From positions 62,001 to 126,000 of the forward strand of contig JAHIND010000008.1 of the NCBI GenBank assembly GCA_018896025.1: a stretch of 64,000 nucleotides of DNA. Reading direction: 5' to 3'. This document shows positions 54,601 to 62,383 of the stretch, one piece after another; position 1 is the stretch's first letter; each line of letters begins with the position of its first letter. The translations under genes and the position numbers were made by a program. The DNA comes from Pseudomonadota bacterium. GTDB lineage: Bacteria; Desulfobacterota; Desulfarculia; Desulfarculales; Desulfarculaceae. The notes beneath the pieces were generated by a model. It was given only the letters and a program-made list of their open reading frames with translations, made no database searches and was not told the origin of the DNA.

Positions 54601-55239
54601 ATGTCCGCCTCTCCCGCCGGCCCAAGCCGAACCCGGGAGCGCCTGTTGTCGCGCTCCGGGTACCGTCTAGTGGCCGGGGTGGATGAGGTGGGGCGCGGCC
54701 CCCTGGCGGGGCCGGTGGTGGCTGCGGCGGTCATCTTGCCGCCGCAGTGGAGTGTCCAGGGTGTGAACGACTCCAAGCGCCTGGACCACCGGCGGCGGCG
54801 CACCCTGTCGGCGGCCATCAAGCGTGAGGCCCTGGCTTGGGCGGTGGCCGCCGCCTCGCCCCAGGAGATCGACCGCATCAACATCCACCGGGCCAGTCTT
54901 TTGGCCATGCGGCGGGCGGTGAACGCCCTAGCGCCCTCACCGGACTATTTGCTGGTGGATGGGCGCTTTGTTTTGGAGCTGGACCTGCCCCAGGAGGCGG
55001 TGGTGGGCGGCGACGGCTCCTGTACGGCGGTGGCCGCGGCTTCCATACTGGCCAAGGTGGAACGCGACGCGGTGATGCAGGCCATGCACTGGATTTGGCC
55101 GCAGTACAATTTTGCATCCAACAAGGGCTACGGCACCGAAGAGCACCGCCGGGCCCTGGTGGAGTGCGGTCCTTGCCCCCTGCACCGGCGCTCCTACGCC
55201 CCGGTGGCCCAGCGCCAATTGGGTCTAGGCTTTGGCTAG
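54601..55239 (+). CDS. rnhB: Ribonuclease HII
   Basis: A 212-residue nuclease removing RNA from RNA-DNA hybrids. VAGVDEVGRGPLAGPVVAAA supplies the first acidic pair (DE), YLLVDGRF the next Asp, and GDGSCTAVAAASILAKVERD the remaining conserved segment; SNKGYGTEEHRRAL follows. Begins 2 bases after rplS and overlaps yraN by 8 bases. Confidence 0.96.
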   Translation: MSASPAGPSRTRERLLSRSGYRLVAGVDEVGRGPLAGPVVAAAVILPPQWSVQGVNDSKRLDHRRRRTLSAAIKREALAWAVAAASPQEIDRINIHRASLLAMRRAVNALAPSPDYLLVDGRFVLELDLPQEAVVGGDGSCTAVAAASILAKVERDAVMQAMHWIWPQYNFASNKGYGTEEHRRALVECGPCPLHRRSYAPVAQRQLGLGFG

Positions 55240-55600
55240 GCTGGGCGAGGCACGGGGGCGCGAGGCCGAGGCTTTGGCCAAGGCCCACTTGGAGCGGGGC
55301 GGCTACCAAGTGGTGGCCACGCGCAAGCGCACCCAAGGGGGCGAGTTGGATTTGGTGGCCTGGGACGGGCCCACCCTGGTTTTCGTGGAGGTCAAGGCCC
55401 GTAACGATGCGGGCTTTGGCCGGGCCGAGGAAATGGTGGACCGGCGCAAGCAAGAGCGCCTGGGCCAGGCGGCGGCGGCCTATCTGGCCGAACTGGGCCC
55501 GCCGCCCCCGCCTTGCCGCTTCGATGTGGTGGCGGTGGACATGGGCTCCGGGCCGCCCAAGCTGCGTCACCTGCCCGACGCTTTTCGGCTGGGGGACTGA
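55232..55600 (+). CDS. yraN: YraN/UPF0102 endonuclease-like protein
   Basis: A 122-residue protein with the restriction-endonuclease-fold motif GEARGREAEALAKAHLERGG, then GGELDLVAWDGPTLVFVEVK with Asp, Glu and Lys of a PD-(D/E)XK-like site (ELDLV...VEVK). Function is not settled in any species. TTG start at 55232 inside the end of rnhB; typical position next to rnhB. Confidence 0.9.
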   Translation: MARLGEARGREAEALAKAHLERGGYQVVATRKRTQGGELDLVAWDGPTLVFVEVKARNDAGFGRAEEMVDRRKQERLGQAAAAYLAELGPPPPPCRFDVVAVDMGSGPPKLRHLPDAFRLGD

Positions 55601-55602
55601 TT

Positions 55603-56754
55603 ATGGCCACGCTGTTCGTGGTGGCTACGCCCATAGGCAACCTGGAGGACCTGAGCCCCAGAGCGGCGCGGGTGCTGAAGGAATCGCCGGTGGTGGCCGC
55701 CGAAAGCGTGGGGCGGGCCAAGAAGCTGTTGGCCCATCTGGGCCTGAGCGGCAAGTGGCTCATCTCCTGTAGGGAGGCCAACCGCCGCCAAGCCGCGGCC
55801 AAGGTCCTGGAGGCCCTGGGCGAGGGCAAGGACGTGGCTCTGATAAGCGACGCCGGCACGCCGGGGCTCAGCGATCCGGGCCAGGCGGTGGTGGAAGAGG
55901 TGGCCAAACTGGGCCACCGCATAAGCCCGGTGGCCGGGCCCAGCGCCCTGGCCGCGGCCTTGTCCGTGGCCGGGATAAAGCAGGCGCCCTTTGTGTTCCT
56001 GGGCTTTTTGCCCGCCAAGTCCGGCGCGCGCAAGCGGCTGCTGGAGCAGGCCGGGGCCAACGGCTGGAGCTTGGTGGCCTACGAGGCCCCCCACCGCATG
56101 GCCGATGCGGCCAAGGATTTGGGCGAGGTCTTGGGCGGGCGGCAGGTGGTGCTCTGCCGGGAGCTGACCAAACTGCACGAGGAGATTTTGCGCACCACCT
56201 GCGCCGAGCTGGCGGGGCGTCTGGACCCGGACAAGCTCCGGGGCGAGATAACCCTGGTCATAGGGCCGGGGGACGCCCAGGAGGCGGACCCGGATGAGGT
56301 GCACCGCCTGGTGCTGGAGGGCCTGGCCGCCGGGGAGCTGAAACCCAGCGCTCTGGCCAAGCAAGTGGCCGGAGCCACGGGACTGGGCCGCGAAGAGGTT
56401 TATCAGATCATCCTGGCCAACCGGGACGAAGCGCAGCAAGACGGGGACGAGGCAGTGATCCACGGAGATACCAGCGAGGAAGAACCACAGGAACGCCAAC
56501 TCCTGGTGGCCAACAGTTTGGGCCTGCACGCCAGGGCGGCGGCCAAGATCACCGAGGCGGTGGGCAGGTTCGACTGCGAGGTGACCTTGAGCAAGGGCGG
56601 CGAGGAGGCCGACGCCTCCAGCGTGCTCTCCATCCTGGGCCTGGACGCGCCCAAGGGCAGCCTGGTCACCGCGCGGGCCGAGGGGCCCCAGGCCATGGAC
56701 GCCTTGAACGCCCTGGATAGGCTATTCGCCGGATTGTTTGGAGAGGGCCGTTGA
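55603..56754 (+). CDS. rsmI: Fusion of 16S rRNA methyltransferase RsmI with phosphocarrier HPr
   Basis: A 383-residue in-frame fusion. Residues 1 to about 275 are RsmI: MATLFVVATPIGNLEDLSPR, ALISDAGTPGLSDPG and PFVFLGFLPAKSGAR (SAM binding); it 2'-O-methylates C1402 of 16S rRNA. After an acidic linker (DGDEAVIHGDTSEEEPQ) residues about 300-383 are HPr: NSLGLHARAAAKITEAV with the phospho-His, and DASSVLSILGLDAPKG where Ser-46 of HPr would be. There is no stop between the parts. A GTG at 56456, preceded by GAGG, could make a separate HPr. The stop overlaps the ptsI start by 4 bases. Start at 55603 fits RsmI; upstream open frame is read-through of yraN. Confidence 0.9.
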   Translation: MATLFVVATPIGNLEDLSPRAARVLKESPVVAAESVGRAKKLLAHLGLSGKWLISCREANRRQAAAKVLEALGEGKDVALISDAGTPGLSDPGQAVVEEVAKLGHRISPVAGPSALAAALSVAGIKQAPFVFLGFLPAKSGARKRLLEQAGANGWSLVAYEAPHRMADAAKDLGEVLGGRQVVLCRELTKLHEEILRTTCAELAGRLDPDKLRGEITLVIGPGDAQEADPDEVHRLVLEGLAAGELKPSALAKQVAGATGLGREEVYQIILANRDEAQQDGDEAVIHGDTSEEEPQERQLLVANSLGLHARAAAKITEAVGRFDCEVTLSKGGEEADASSVLSILGLDAPKGSLVTARAEGPQAMDALNALDRLFAGLFGEGR

Positions 56755-58535
56755 GTTCAAGCGCTGAAAAAATAATGCGCGGGGTGGGCGCCAGCCCCGG
56801 CATCGCCATCGGGCGGGCCCTGGTGGTCAGCCGCAGCCCGGTGCAGGTCCCCTACCGCCCCCTGGCCGAGGATCAGGTGGAGCGGGAGGTGGAGCGCTTC
56901 CGGGAGGCGGTGGGCGCGGCCCAAAACGAGCTCAACGCGGCCAAGGCCGAGCTGGGGCCGGAACTGGCCGACTACGCCTACATCATCGAGGCCCACCTGG
57001 GCATCCTGGGCGACAAGATGATCTCCCAGCGCTCGGAGGAGCTGATCCGCTCCAAGCAGATCAACGCCGAGTGGGCCCTGGGCCTGGCCGAGGCCGAGGC
57101 CAAGGGCATCTTTGAAAAGGTCAAGGACAACTACATCCGCTCCCGTTCCTCGGACGTGGAATACGTGGCCGGGCAGGTGCTGCGCCACCTTTCGGGCAAC
57201 AACGGCATCGAGCTGTCCACCATCCGCGAGAAGGTGGTGGTGGTGGCCCACGATCTGAGCCCGGCCGAGACCACCCAGATGGACCTGGGCTGGATCATGG
57301 GTTTCGTCACCGACATGGGCGGCCCTACCAGCCACACGGCTATCATGGCCCAGGCCAAGGCCATCCCCGCGGTGGTGGGCCTGGAGCGGGTGAGCGCCGA
57401 GGTGACCAGCGGCGATTTCGTCATTGTGGACGGATCCAACGGAACCATAATCGTGCATCCCGAAGAGGAGACCCTGCACGATTACCGGGACAAGCAGGAA
57501 GCCTACGAGATATACGCCCAGGAGATACTGGCCCAGGCCCATCTGCCCGCGGCCACGGTGGATGGCCGCCGCCTGGAGGTGGGGGCCAACATCGAGCTGG
57601 CCGAGGAGGTGGGCACCGCGCTCAACTACGGGGCCGAGGCGGTGGGCCTGTTCCGCACTGAGTTTCTTTACGTGAGCCAGAGGACTCTGCCCACCGAGGA
57701 TGAGCTGTTTGCCAACTTCGCCTCCGTGGCCCAGCGCCTGGACGGGCGGCCGGTGAACATCCGCACCCTGGACATCGGCGGGGACAAGTTCGCCAGCTCC
57801 CTGGAGCTGGCCCCGGAGATCAACCCGGCCCTGGGGCTGCGGGCCATCCGCTACTGCCTCAAGGAGCCGACCCTGTTCCGCACCCAGCTTAGAGCCATCC
57901 TGCGCGCCTCGGTTCACGGCGAGGTGCGGGTGATGTTCCCGCTCATCTCCGGCGTGGGCGAGCTCTTGCAGGCCCGTCAGATACTCGAAGCGGTCATGGG
58001 CGAGTTGGCCGCCGAAGGCATCCCCTTTAACCCCGAGCTCAAGGTGGGCATCATGATCGAGGTGCCCTCGGCCGTTGCCATAGCCGATCTGTTGGCCAAG
58101 CACGCCGACTTCTTCTCCATCGGCACCAACGACCTGATCCAATATTCCCTGGCCATCGACCGGGTGAACGAGTTCGTGGCCCATCTGTACCAGCCCCTGC
58201 ACCCGGCGGTGCTGCGCATGATCCGCCAGGTGGTGACCGCCGGTCACGCGGCGGGCATCCCCGTGGGCATGTGCGGCGAGATGGCCGGCGACGCTCGCGA
58301 CGTGCCCCTGCTGCTGGGCCTGGGCCTGGACTCGATTTCCATGAACCCCCTGGCCATCCCCGGGGTGAAGCAGGTGCTGCGCCTGGCCTCGGCCGGGGAG
58401 TGGGCGGGCCTGGCCGACCAGGCCTTGGGATACGCCACCGCCGCCGAGGTGCGTCGTTTCATGGAGACGGAACTGGCCCAGCGCTTCCCCAAGATCCTGG
58501 CTCCCCGCAACCCTCTGCCCAAAGATTTGGGTTAG
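56751..58535 (+). CDS. ptsI: Phosphoenolpyruvate-protein phosphotransferase (PTS enzyme I)
   Basis: A 594-residue enzyme I that transfers phosphate from PEP to HPr. The N-terminal HPr-binding helical part precedes the phospho-His loop DMGGPTSHTAIMAQAKAIPA; the C-terminal barrel has LFRTEFLYV, IRTLDIGGDKF, MFPLISGV, FFSIGTNDLIQYSLAIDR and GMCGEMAGD. TTG start with GAGAGGG upstream, overlapping the HPr stop, so synthesis of HPr and EI is coupled. No enzyme II genes are in the window, so the phosphate may go to a mannose-type or regulatory branch elsewhere. Confidence 0.95.
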   Translation: MSSSAEKIMRGVGASPGIAIGRALVVSRSPVQVPYRPLAEDQVEREVERFREAVGAAQNELNAAKAELGPELADYAYIIEAHLGILGDKMISQRSEELIRSKQINAEWALGLAEAEAKGIFEKVKDNYIRSRSSDVEYVAGQVLRHLSGNNGIELSTIREKVVVVAHDLSPAETTQMDLGWIMGFVTDMGGPTSHTAIMAQAKAIPAVVGLERVSAEVTSGDFVIVDGSNGTIIVHPEEETLHDYRDKQEAYEIYAQEILAQAHLPAATVDGRRLEVGANIELAEEVGTALNYGAEAVGLFRTEFLYVSQRTLPTEDELFANFASVAQRLDGRPVNIRTLDIGGDKFASSLELAPEINPALGLRAIRYCLKEPTLFRTQLRAILRASVHGEVRVMFPLISGVGELLQARQILEAVMGELAAEGIPFNPELKVGIMIEVPSAVAIADLLAKHADFFSIGTNDLIQYSLAIDRVNEFVAHLYQPLHPAVLRMIRQVVTAGHAAGIPVGMCGEMAGDARDVPLLLGLGLDSISMNPLAIPGVKQVLRLASAGEWAGLADQALGYATAAEVRRFMETELAQRFPKILAPRNPLPKDLG

Positions 58536-58544
58536 GGGAGCGCC

Positions 58545-59000
58545 ATGGAGGGCGGCAACATCAAAATAGTGGCCCGCAACAAGAAGGCCCGCTTTGACTA
58601 CGAGCTTAGCGACCGCTTCGAGGCGGGTATGGTGCTCACCGGCACCGAGGTCAAGTCATTGCGCCTGGGCAAGGCCAGCCTGAGCGAGGCCTACGCTAAG
58701 GTCACCGACGGCGAAGCCTGGCTGGTGGGTTGCCAGATCCAGCCTTATCCCTTTGCTTATTACGACAATCACGAGCCCACCCGCCAGCGCAAGCTCCTGC
58801 TGCACAAGAGTGAGCTCAAACGCCTAGGGGCCAAACTGGCCGAGCAGGGCTACAGCCTCATCCCCACGGCCATGTATTTCAAGCGGGGCAAGGCCAAGGT
58901 CGAACTGGCCCTGGCCAGGGGTAAGAAAAAGCACGACAAACGGGCGAGTATTAAAAAGCGCGAACAAGAGAGGGAGATGGCCAGAGCCCTTAAGCACTGA
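58545..59000 (+). CDS. smpB: SsrA-binding protein SmpB
   Basis: A 151-residue partner of tmRNA in trans-translation. VARNKKARFDYELSDRFEAG, LTGTEVKSLRLGKASLSEAY, and the basic tail GKKKHDKRASIKKREQEREM that inserts in the empty mRNA channel are all present. It follows ptsI by 9 bases. No ssrA gene lies downstream; 59001-59212 is AT-rich and contains the next promoter. Confidence 0.97.
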   Translation: MEGGNIKIVARNKKARFDYELSDRFEAGMVLTGTEVKSLRLGKASLSEAYAKVTDGEAWLVGCQIQPYPFAYYDNHEPTRQRKLLLHKSELKRLGAKLAEQGYSLIPTAMYFKRGKAKVELALARGKKKHDKRASIKKREQEREMARALKH

Positions 59001-59080
59001 ATCCTGCCATTCGTCTGCTGGGTAAACCATTCCTGTTAAATAATAAATACGCGGTGTTACACAATAAATTCACCTTGGAA

Positions 59081-59098
59081 AATGCTAATGGTAGCATT
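59081..59098. promoter_or_regulatory. Inverted repeat upstream of the mnmA promoter
   Basis: AATGCTA-ATGG-TAGCATT, perfect 7-base arms with a 4-base centre, 26 bases before the -35. It lacks a T run, so an operator for an activator or repressor (possibly the Rrf2 protein of this operon) is more likely than a terminator. Confidence 0.4.
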
Positions 59099-59124
59099 CC
59101 ATAGGTTTTATCAAGGAATTCCCG

Positions 59125-59153
59125 TTGACAGTCTTATTACCCACCGATATATT
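59125..59153 (+). promoter_or_regulatory. Strong sigma-70 promoter of the mnmA-rrf2-hcyBio operon
   Basis: Consensus TTGACA (59125-59130), 17-base spacer, TATATT (59148-59153). About 60 bases of leader precede the mnmA TTG. The surrounding AT-rich block contrasts with the coding regions. Confidence 0.85.
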
Positions 59154-59212
59154 CTTAATCCTCCCTAAAGACCATGCGCTCTATATGAATTTATCAGCAG
59201 GGGGGAGGAAAA

Positions 59213-60259
59213 TTGGGGAAGTTAGCAGTGGCCATGAGTGGGGGCGTGGACTCCTCCTTGGCCGCGCTTGTTTTGAAGCAGGCTGGTCACCAGATAGTGG
59301 GGCTTAGCCTGCGTTTGGGCGCGGGGCCTGACCAGGCCTGGCGCGCCGGGGCTGCGGCGGCGGCCCAATTGGGCCTGGAACATCGGGTAGTTGAGGCTGC
59401 CGGGCCCTTTGAAGAGCGGGTTTTGAGACCGGTGGCGAAGGCATACGCCGGGGGGCTGACCCCCAACCCCTGCGCCCTGTGCAACGCCAAGGTCAAGCTG
59501 CCCCTGCTTTGGGAGGCGGCCCGGGAGATGGGCTGCGAGGCCCTGGCCACCGGGCACTACGCCCGCCTGGAGCGGAGCGAAGATGGGCCATGCCTGGCCG
59601 AGGCCGAGGACCGGAGCAAGAGCCAGGCCTATTTCCTGGCCCAGGTGGCGCCCGAGCTGCTCAAGCGGCTTAGCTTCCCCCTGGGGGAGATGGAAAAGGG
59701 CCGGGTGCGCGAGTTGGCGGCCCAAGAGGGACTGGTGGCGGCACAGAGGCCCGAAAGTCAGGATTGCTGTTTTTTGCCCCCCGGCGGCTGGGACGAGTTC
59801 ATGGAACAGCGGGGGGCGATCAGACCCGGGGTTTTGGAAGACGCCCAGGGCCGGGAGTTGGGGCGGCACCAGGGGCTGCACCGCTTCACGGTGGGACAAC
59901 GGCGCGGACTGGGCTTGGCCATGGGCCAGCCGGTCTACGTAACCGGCCTGGACGGCGGCCGGGCCGCGGTGCGGGTGGGCGCCAGGCCCGAGTTGACCAC
60001 CCTGGGCCTGGAGGCCGTGCGGCCCCTGTGGTACCGGCCACCCCGCGACGATGAAGAAGTTACGGTGCGTTTCCGTTATTCCCACCCAGGGGTCAAGTGC
60101 CGGGTGGAACCCAATGGCCGAGGTTTGCGGGCGCTGTTCGCCCAAGAGCAGGGGGCGGTGGCCCCTGGCCAGTTGGCGGTTTTTTACCGGGCCCGAACTA
60201 TCGTTGGCTCGGCTTGGATTGACAAGGCAATACAACCATTAAGGATAGGGACATCATGA
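59213..60259 (+). CDS. mnmA: tRNA-specific 2-thiouridylase MnmA
   Basis: A 348-residue enzyme that thiolates U34 of Lys, Glu and Gln tRNAs. PP-loop AMSGGVDSSLAAL (residues 7-19); catalytic Cys in NPCALCN and SQDCCFLP; the central TVGQRRGLGLA and C-terminal barrel are standard. TTG start with GGGGGAGG five bases upstream. It overlaps the next gene by 4 bases, which ties tRNA thiolation to an Fe-S/cysteine sensing regulator. Confidence 0.95.
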   Translation: MGKLAVAMSGGVDSSLAALVLKQAGHQIVGLSLRLGAGPDQAWRAGAAAAAQLGLEHRVVEAAGPFEERVLRPVAKAYAGGLTPNPCALCNAKVKLPLLWEAAREMGCEALATGHYARLERSEDGPCLAEAEDRSKSQAYFLAQVAPELLKRLSFPLGEMEKGRVRELAAQEGLVAAQRPESQDCCFLPPGGWDEFMEQRGAIRPGVLEDAQGRELGRHQGLHRFTVGQRRGLGLAMGQPVYVTGLDGGRAAVRVGARPELTTLGLEAVRPLWYRPPRDDEEVTVRFRYSHPGVKCRVEPNGRGLRALFAQEQGAVAPGQLAVFYRARTIVGSAWIDKAIQPLRIGTS

Positions 60260-60708
60260 AACTTTCCACAAGAGGACGCTACGGGGTGAGGGCCATGTTG
60301 GAATTGGCCATCAACGCCGGCAAAGGGCCGGTGCCCCTCCGGGATCTGGCCTCGCGCCAGGAAATTTCCGCCAAATATCTAGAGCAGCTGCTCATCCCCC
60401 TCAAGGGAGCGGGCCTGGTAAAGAGCGTGCGCGGCGCGCGCGGCGGCTACCTACTTTCCAGCGACCCGGACAGCATCTCCCTGTATGATATCGTGCGTAG
60501 CCTGGAAGGGCCTTTGGCCCCGGTGGAGTGCGTACAAGACGCCAACTACTGCGACCGCGTGGGCGGCTGCACCGTGCACATGGTGTGGGGCGACATGGGT
60601 CAGTTGTTGGTGGACTTTCTCTCCAACATCTCCTTGGCCGAAATGGTTCGGCGCCAAAAGGAGAGGGATCGGACCTGCCAGGCGGCAGAGGCGGCAGCAG
60701 TAGGATAA
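60256..60708 (+). CDS. Rrf2-family regulator with IscR-like Fe-S ligand set
   Basis: A 150-residue regulator. Winged helix in residues 1-75 (KLSTRGRYGVRAMLELA, ISAKYLEQLLIPLKGAGLVK, VRGARGGYLL). The dimer region carries three Cys and one His with IscR-like spacing: ECVQDANYCDRVGGCTVH (C-x6-C-x5-C-x2-H), so binding of a [2Fe-2S] cluster is predicted. Located between mnmA and the homocysteine genes, it probably tunes sulfur and Fe-S supply. IscR or CymR-type function cannot be separated by eye. Confidence 0.88.
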   Translation: MKLSTRGRYGVRAMLELAINAGKGPVPLRDLASRQEISAKYLEQLLIPLKGAGLVKSVRGARGGYLLSSDPDSISLYDIVRSLEGPLAPVECVQDANYCDRVGGCTVHMVWGDMGQLLVDFLSNISLAEMVRRQKERDRTCQAAEAAAVG

Positions 60709-60723
60709 ACAAAGGAGACAGCC

Positions 60724-61899
60724 ATGAGGAGCCTCGAGGAGATCAACGACAAAATTAAGTCGGGCAAGGTGGTGGTGGTCACGGCCGAAGAGGTCGTGGA
60801 CATGGTGAAGGAACAGGGCGTCAAGAAGACCGCCCGAATGGTTGACGTGGTTACCACCGGCACCTTTGGGCCCATGTGCTCCTCGGGGATCTACTTCAAC
60901 ATCAAGCAGTCCACCCCCAAGATCAAGTGCGGGGGCGGGCGGGTCACCGTGGACGGAGTTGCCGCCTACGCGGGTTGGGCCGCCGCCGACATCATGGTCG
61001 GCTGCTCGGCCATGACCGACGAGGACCCGCGTAACGCGGTCTATCCCGGCTTGTTCAAGTTCGGCGGGGCTCATGTCATCCAAAAGCTGGTGGCCGGGGA
61101 AAAGGTCAGGATTCAGGTGCGCACCTACGGCACCGACTGCTACCCCCGCAAGGAGTACGACGCCGAGCTGGGGCTCAGCGACATGAACGACGCAGTGCTC
61201 TTTGACCCCCGCAACGCTTACCAGCTATACAACGTGGCGGTCAACCTGGGCGAGCGCACCATCTACACCTACATGGGTGTGCTAAAACCGCGCCTGGGCA
61301 ACGCCAACTTCGCCACCTGCGGAGCCTTGAGCCCCCTGCTCAACGACCCCAGACTGCGCACCCTGGGCATAGGCACCCGCATCTTCTTGGGCGGCGGCGA
61401 AGGTTACGTCGTTTGGCCGGGAACCCAGCATGTGCCCGATCCCGAGCGCGACGAAAAGGGCCTGCCCCTGACCCCCTCGGCCACCTTGGCGGTTATCGGC
61501 GACTTGAAAGGCATGAGCGACCGTTACCTCAGGGCGGCATCCATCGCCGGCTACGGGTCTTCCCTGGCCGTGGGCCTGGGCATCCCCCTGCCGGTGGTGG
61601 ACGAAGAAGTGATTGCCTACGCGGCGGTGACCGACGAGGACATCACCTTCCCCGTGGTGGATTATTCAGAGGCCTATCCCCTGGGGCGCCCCGGCGCCCT
61701 GGGGCGGGTCTCCATGGCCCAGCTCATGAGCGGGTCGATCGAGGTGGACGGCAAGAAGGTGCCCACCGGCGGCATGGCCAGCCGGGCCCGAGGCCGGGAA
61801 GTGGCCTTGGAGCTCAAACAGCGCATCGCCCAGGGCAGCTTCCTGCTGACCCGTCCGTCCGCCGCCCTTCCCGGGGCCGAGCTGGCCCAGGGCCTGTAG
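60724..61899 (+). CDS. Homocysteine biosynthesis protein HcyBio (DUF39/COG1900)
   Basis: A 391-residue protein of the family shown genetically in Methanosarcina (MA1821) and Desulfovibrio to convert aspartate semialdehyde plus sulfide into homocysteine. It starts SLEEINDKIKSGKVVVVTAE and has the family cysteine in FGPMCSSGIYFN, and ATCGALSPLLND with another conserved Cys. It is followed after 28 bases by its usual NIL-ferredoxin partner (MA1822-like). This offers a cell with high internal sulfide a direct route to methionine without the standard transsulfuration or MetX steps. Confidence 0.9.
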   Translation: MRSLEEINDKIKSGKVVVVTAEEVVDMVKEQGVKKTARMVDVVTTGTFGPMCSSGIYFNIKQSTPKIKCGGGRVTVDGVAAYAGWAAADIMVGCSAMTDEDPRNAVYPGLFKFGGAHVIQKLVAGEKVRIQVRTYGTDCYPRKEYDAELGLSDMNDAVLFDPRNAYQLYNVAVNLGERTIYTYMGVLKPRLGNANFATCGALSPLLNDPRLRTLGIGTRIFLGGGEGYVVWPGTQHVPDPERDEKGLPLTPSATLAVIGDLKGMSDRYLRAASIAGYGSSLAVGLGIPLPVVDEEVIAYAAVTDEDITFPVVDYSEAYPLGRPGALGRVSMAQLMSGSIEVDGKKVPTGGMASRARGREVALELKQRIAQGSFLLTRPSAALPGAELAQGL

Positions 61900-61927
61900 A
61901 GACACACCGCGAGAAAGGAGCAGGGCC

Positions 61928-62335
61928 ATGGTCAAAAAGAAGCTCGTACTTAGTTTCCCCCCCCGGCTCATCCAGCAGCCGGTCACCAACGATCTGATCC
62001 GCAAATTCGACCTGGAGATAAACATCCTCAGGGCGAGGGTGGTGCCCAGGGAAAGCGGCCGCATCGTCATGGAGCTCAAGGGCTCCTCCAAGAACGTCAA
62101 GGCCGGCCTGGAATATCTGGACGAGCAGGGCGTGCAGGTGGACCCCATGGTCCAGGAGATGCGCCACTACGGCGAGAAATGCGTGCAGTGCACCGCCTGC
62201 ACGGCGGTGTGCCCCACCGACGCCCTGACCGTGGAGCCGGTGACCCGGGAGATCATCTTCGAGCCCTCCCACTGCATAATGTGCGAGTCGTGCATTGCCG
62301 CCTGTTCCTACGGGGCCATGGAAAGCCAGTTTTAG
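61928..62335 (+). CDS. NIL-domain 2[4Fe-4S] ferredoxin (HcyBio partner)
   Basis: A 135-residue protein: N-terminal NIL domain (residues 1-75; KLVLSFPPRLIQQPVTNDLI) and a ferredoxin with two cluster motifs, CVQCTACTAVCP and CIMCESCIAACS. In Methanosarcina the homologue MA1822 is needed with MA1821 for homocysteine formation, probably as an electron donor or sulfur carrier. Encoded immediately after HcyBio. Confidence 0.92.
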   Translation: MVKKKLVLSFPPRLIQQPVTNDLIRKFDLEINILRARVVPRESGRIVMELKGSSKNVKAGLEYLDEQGVQVDPMVQEMRHYGEKCVQCTACTAVCPTDALTVEPVTREIIFEPSHCIMCESCIAACSYGAMESQF

Positions 62336-62383
62336 CAACTGGTGTTGCTTGACCCGGGCGGCGCGCGCGCCGCACAATGCCCC

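Noticed and set aside
59001..59124. ssrA (tmRNA) gene expected after smpB
   Set aside because: The stretch is AT-rich and lacks the tRNA-like ends and tag-reading frame.
59125..59307. Short open frame starting at the mnmA promoter
   Set aside because: It begins inside the -35, has no SD, and overlaps mnmA in another frame.
62358..62373. 16-base perfect GC palindrome (GCGGCGCG and complement) with flanking TTGACC and CACAAT as a promoter or terminator
   Set aside because: The -10 match is poor, the spacer would be 18 and contain the palindrome, and no T run follows; alternating GC sequence forms such palindromes by chance.
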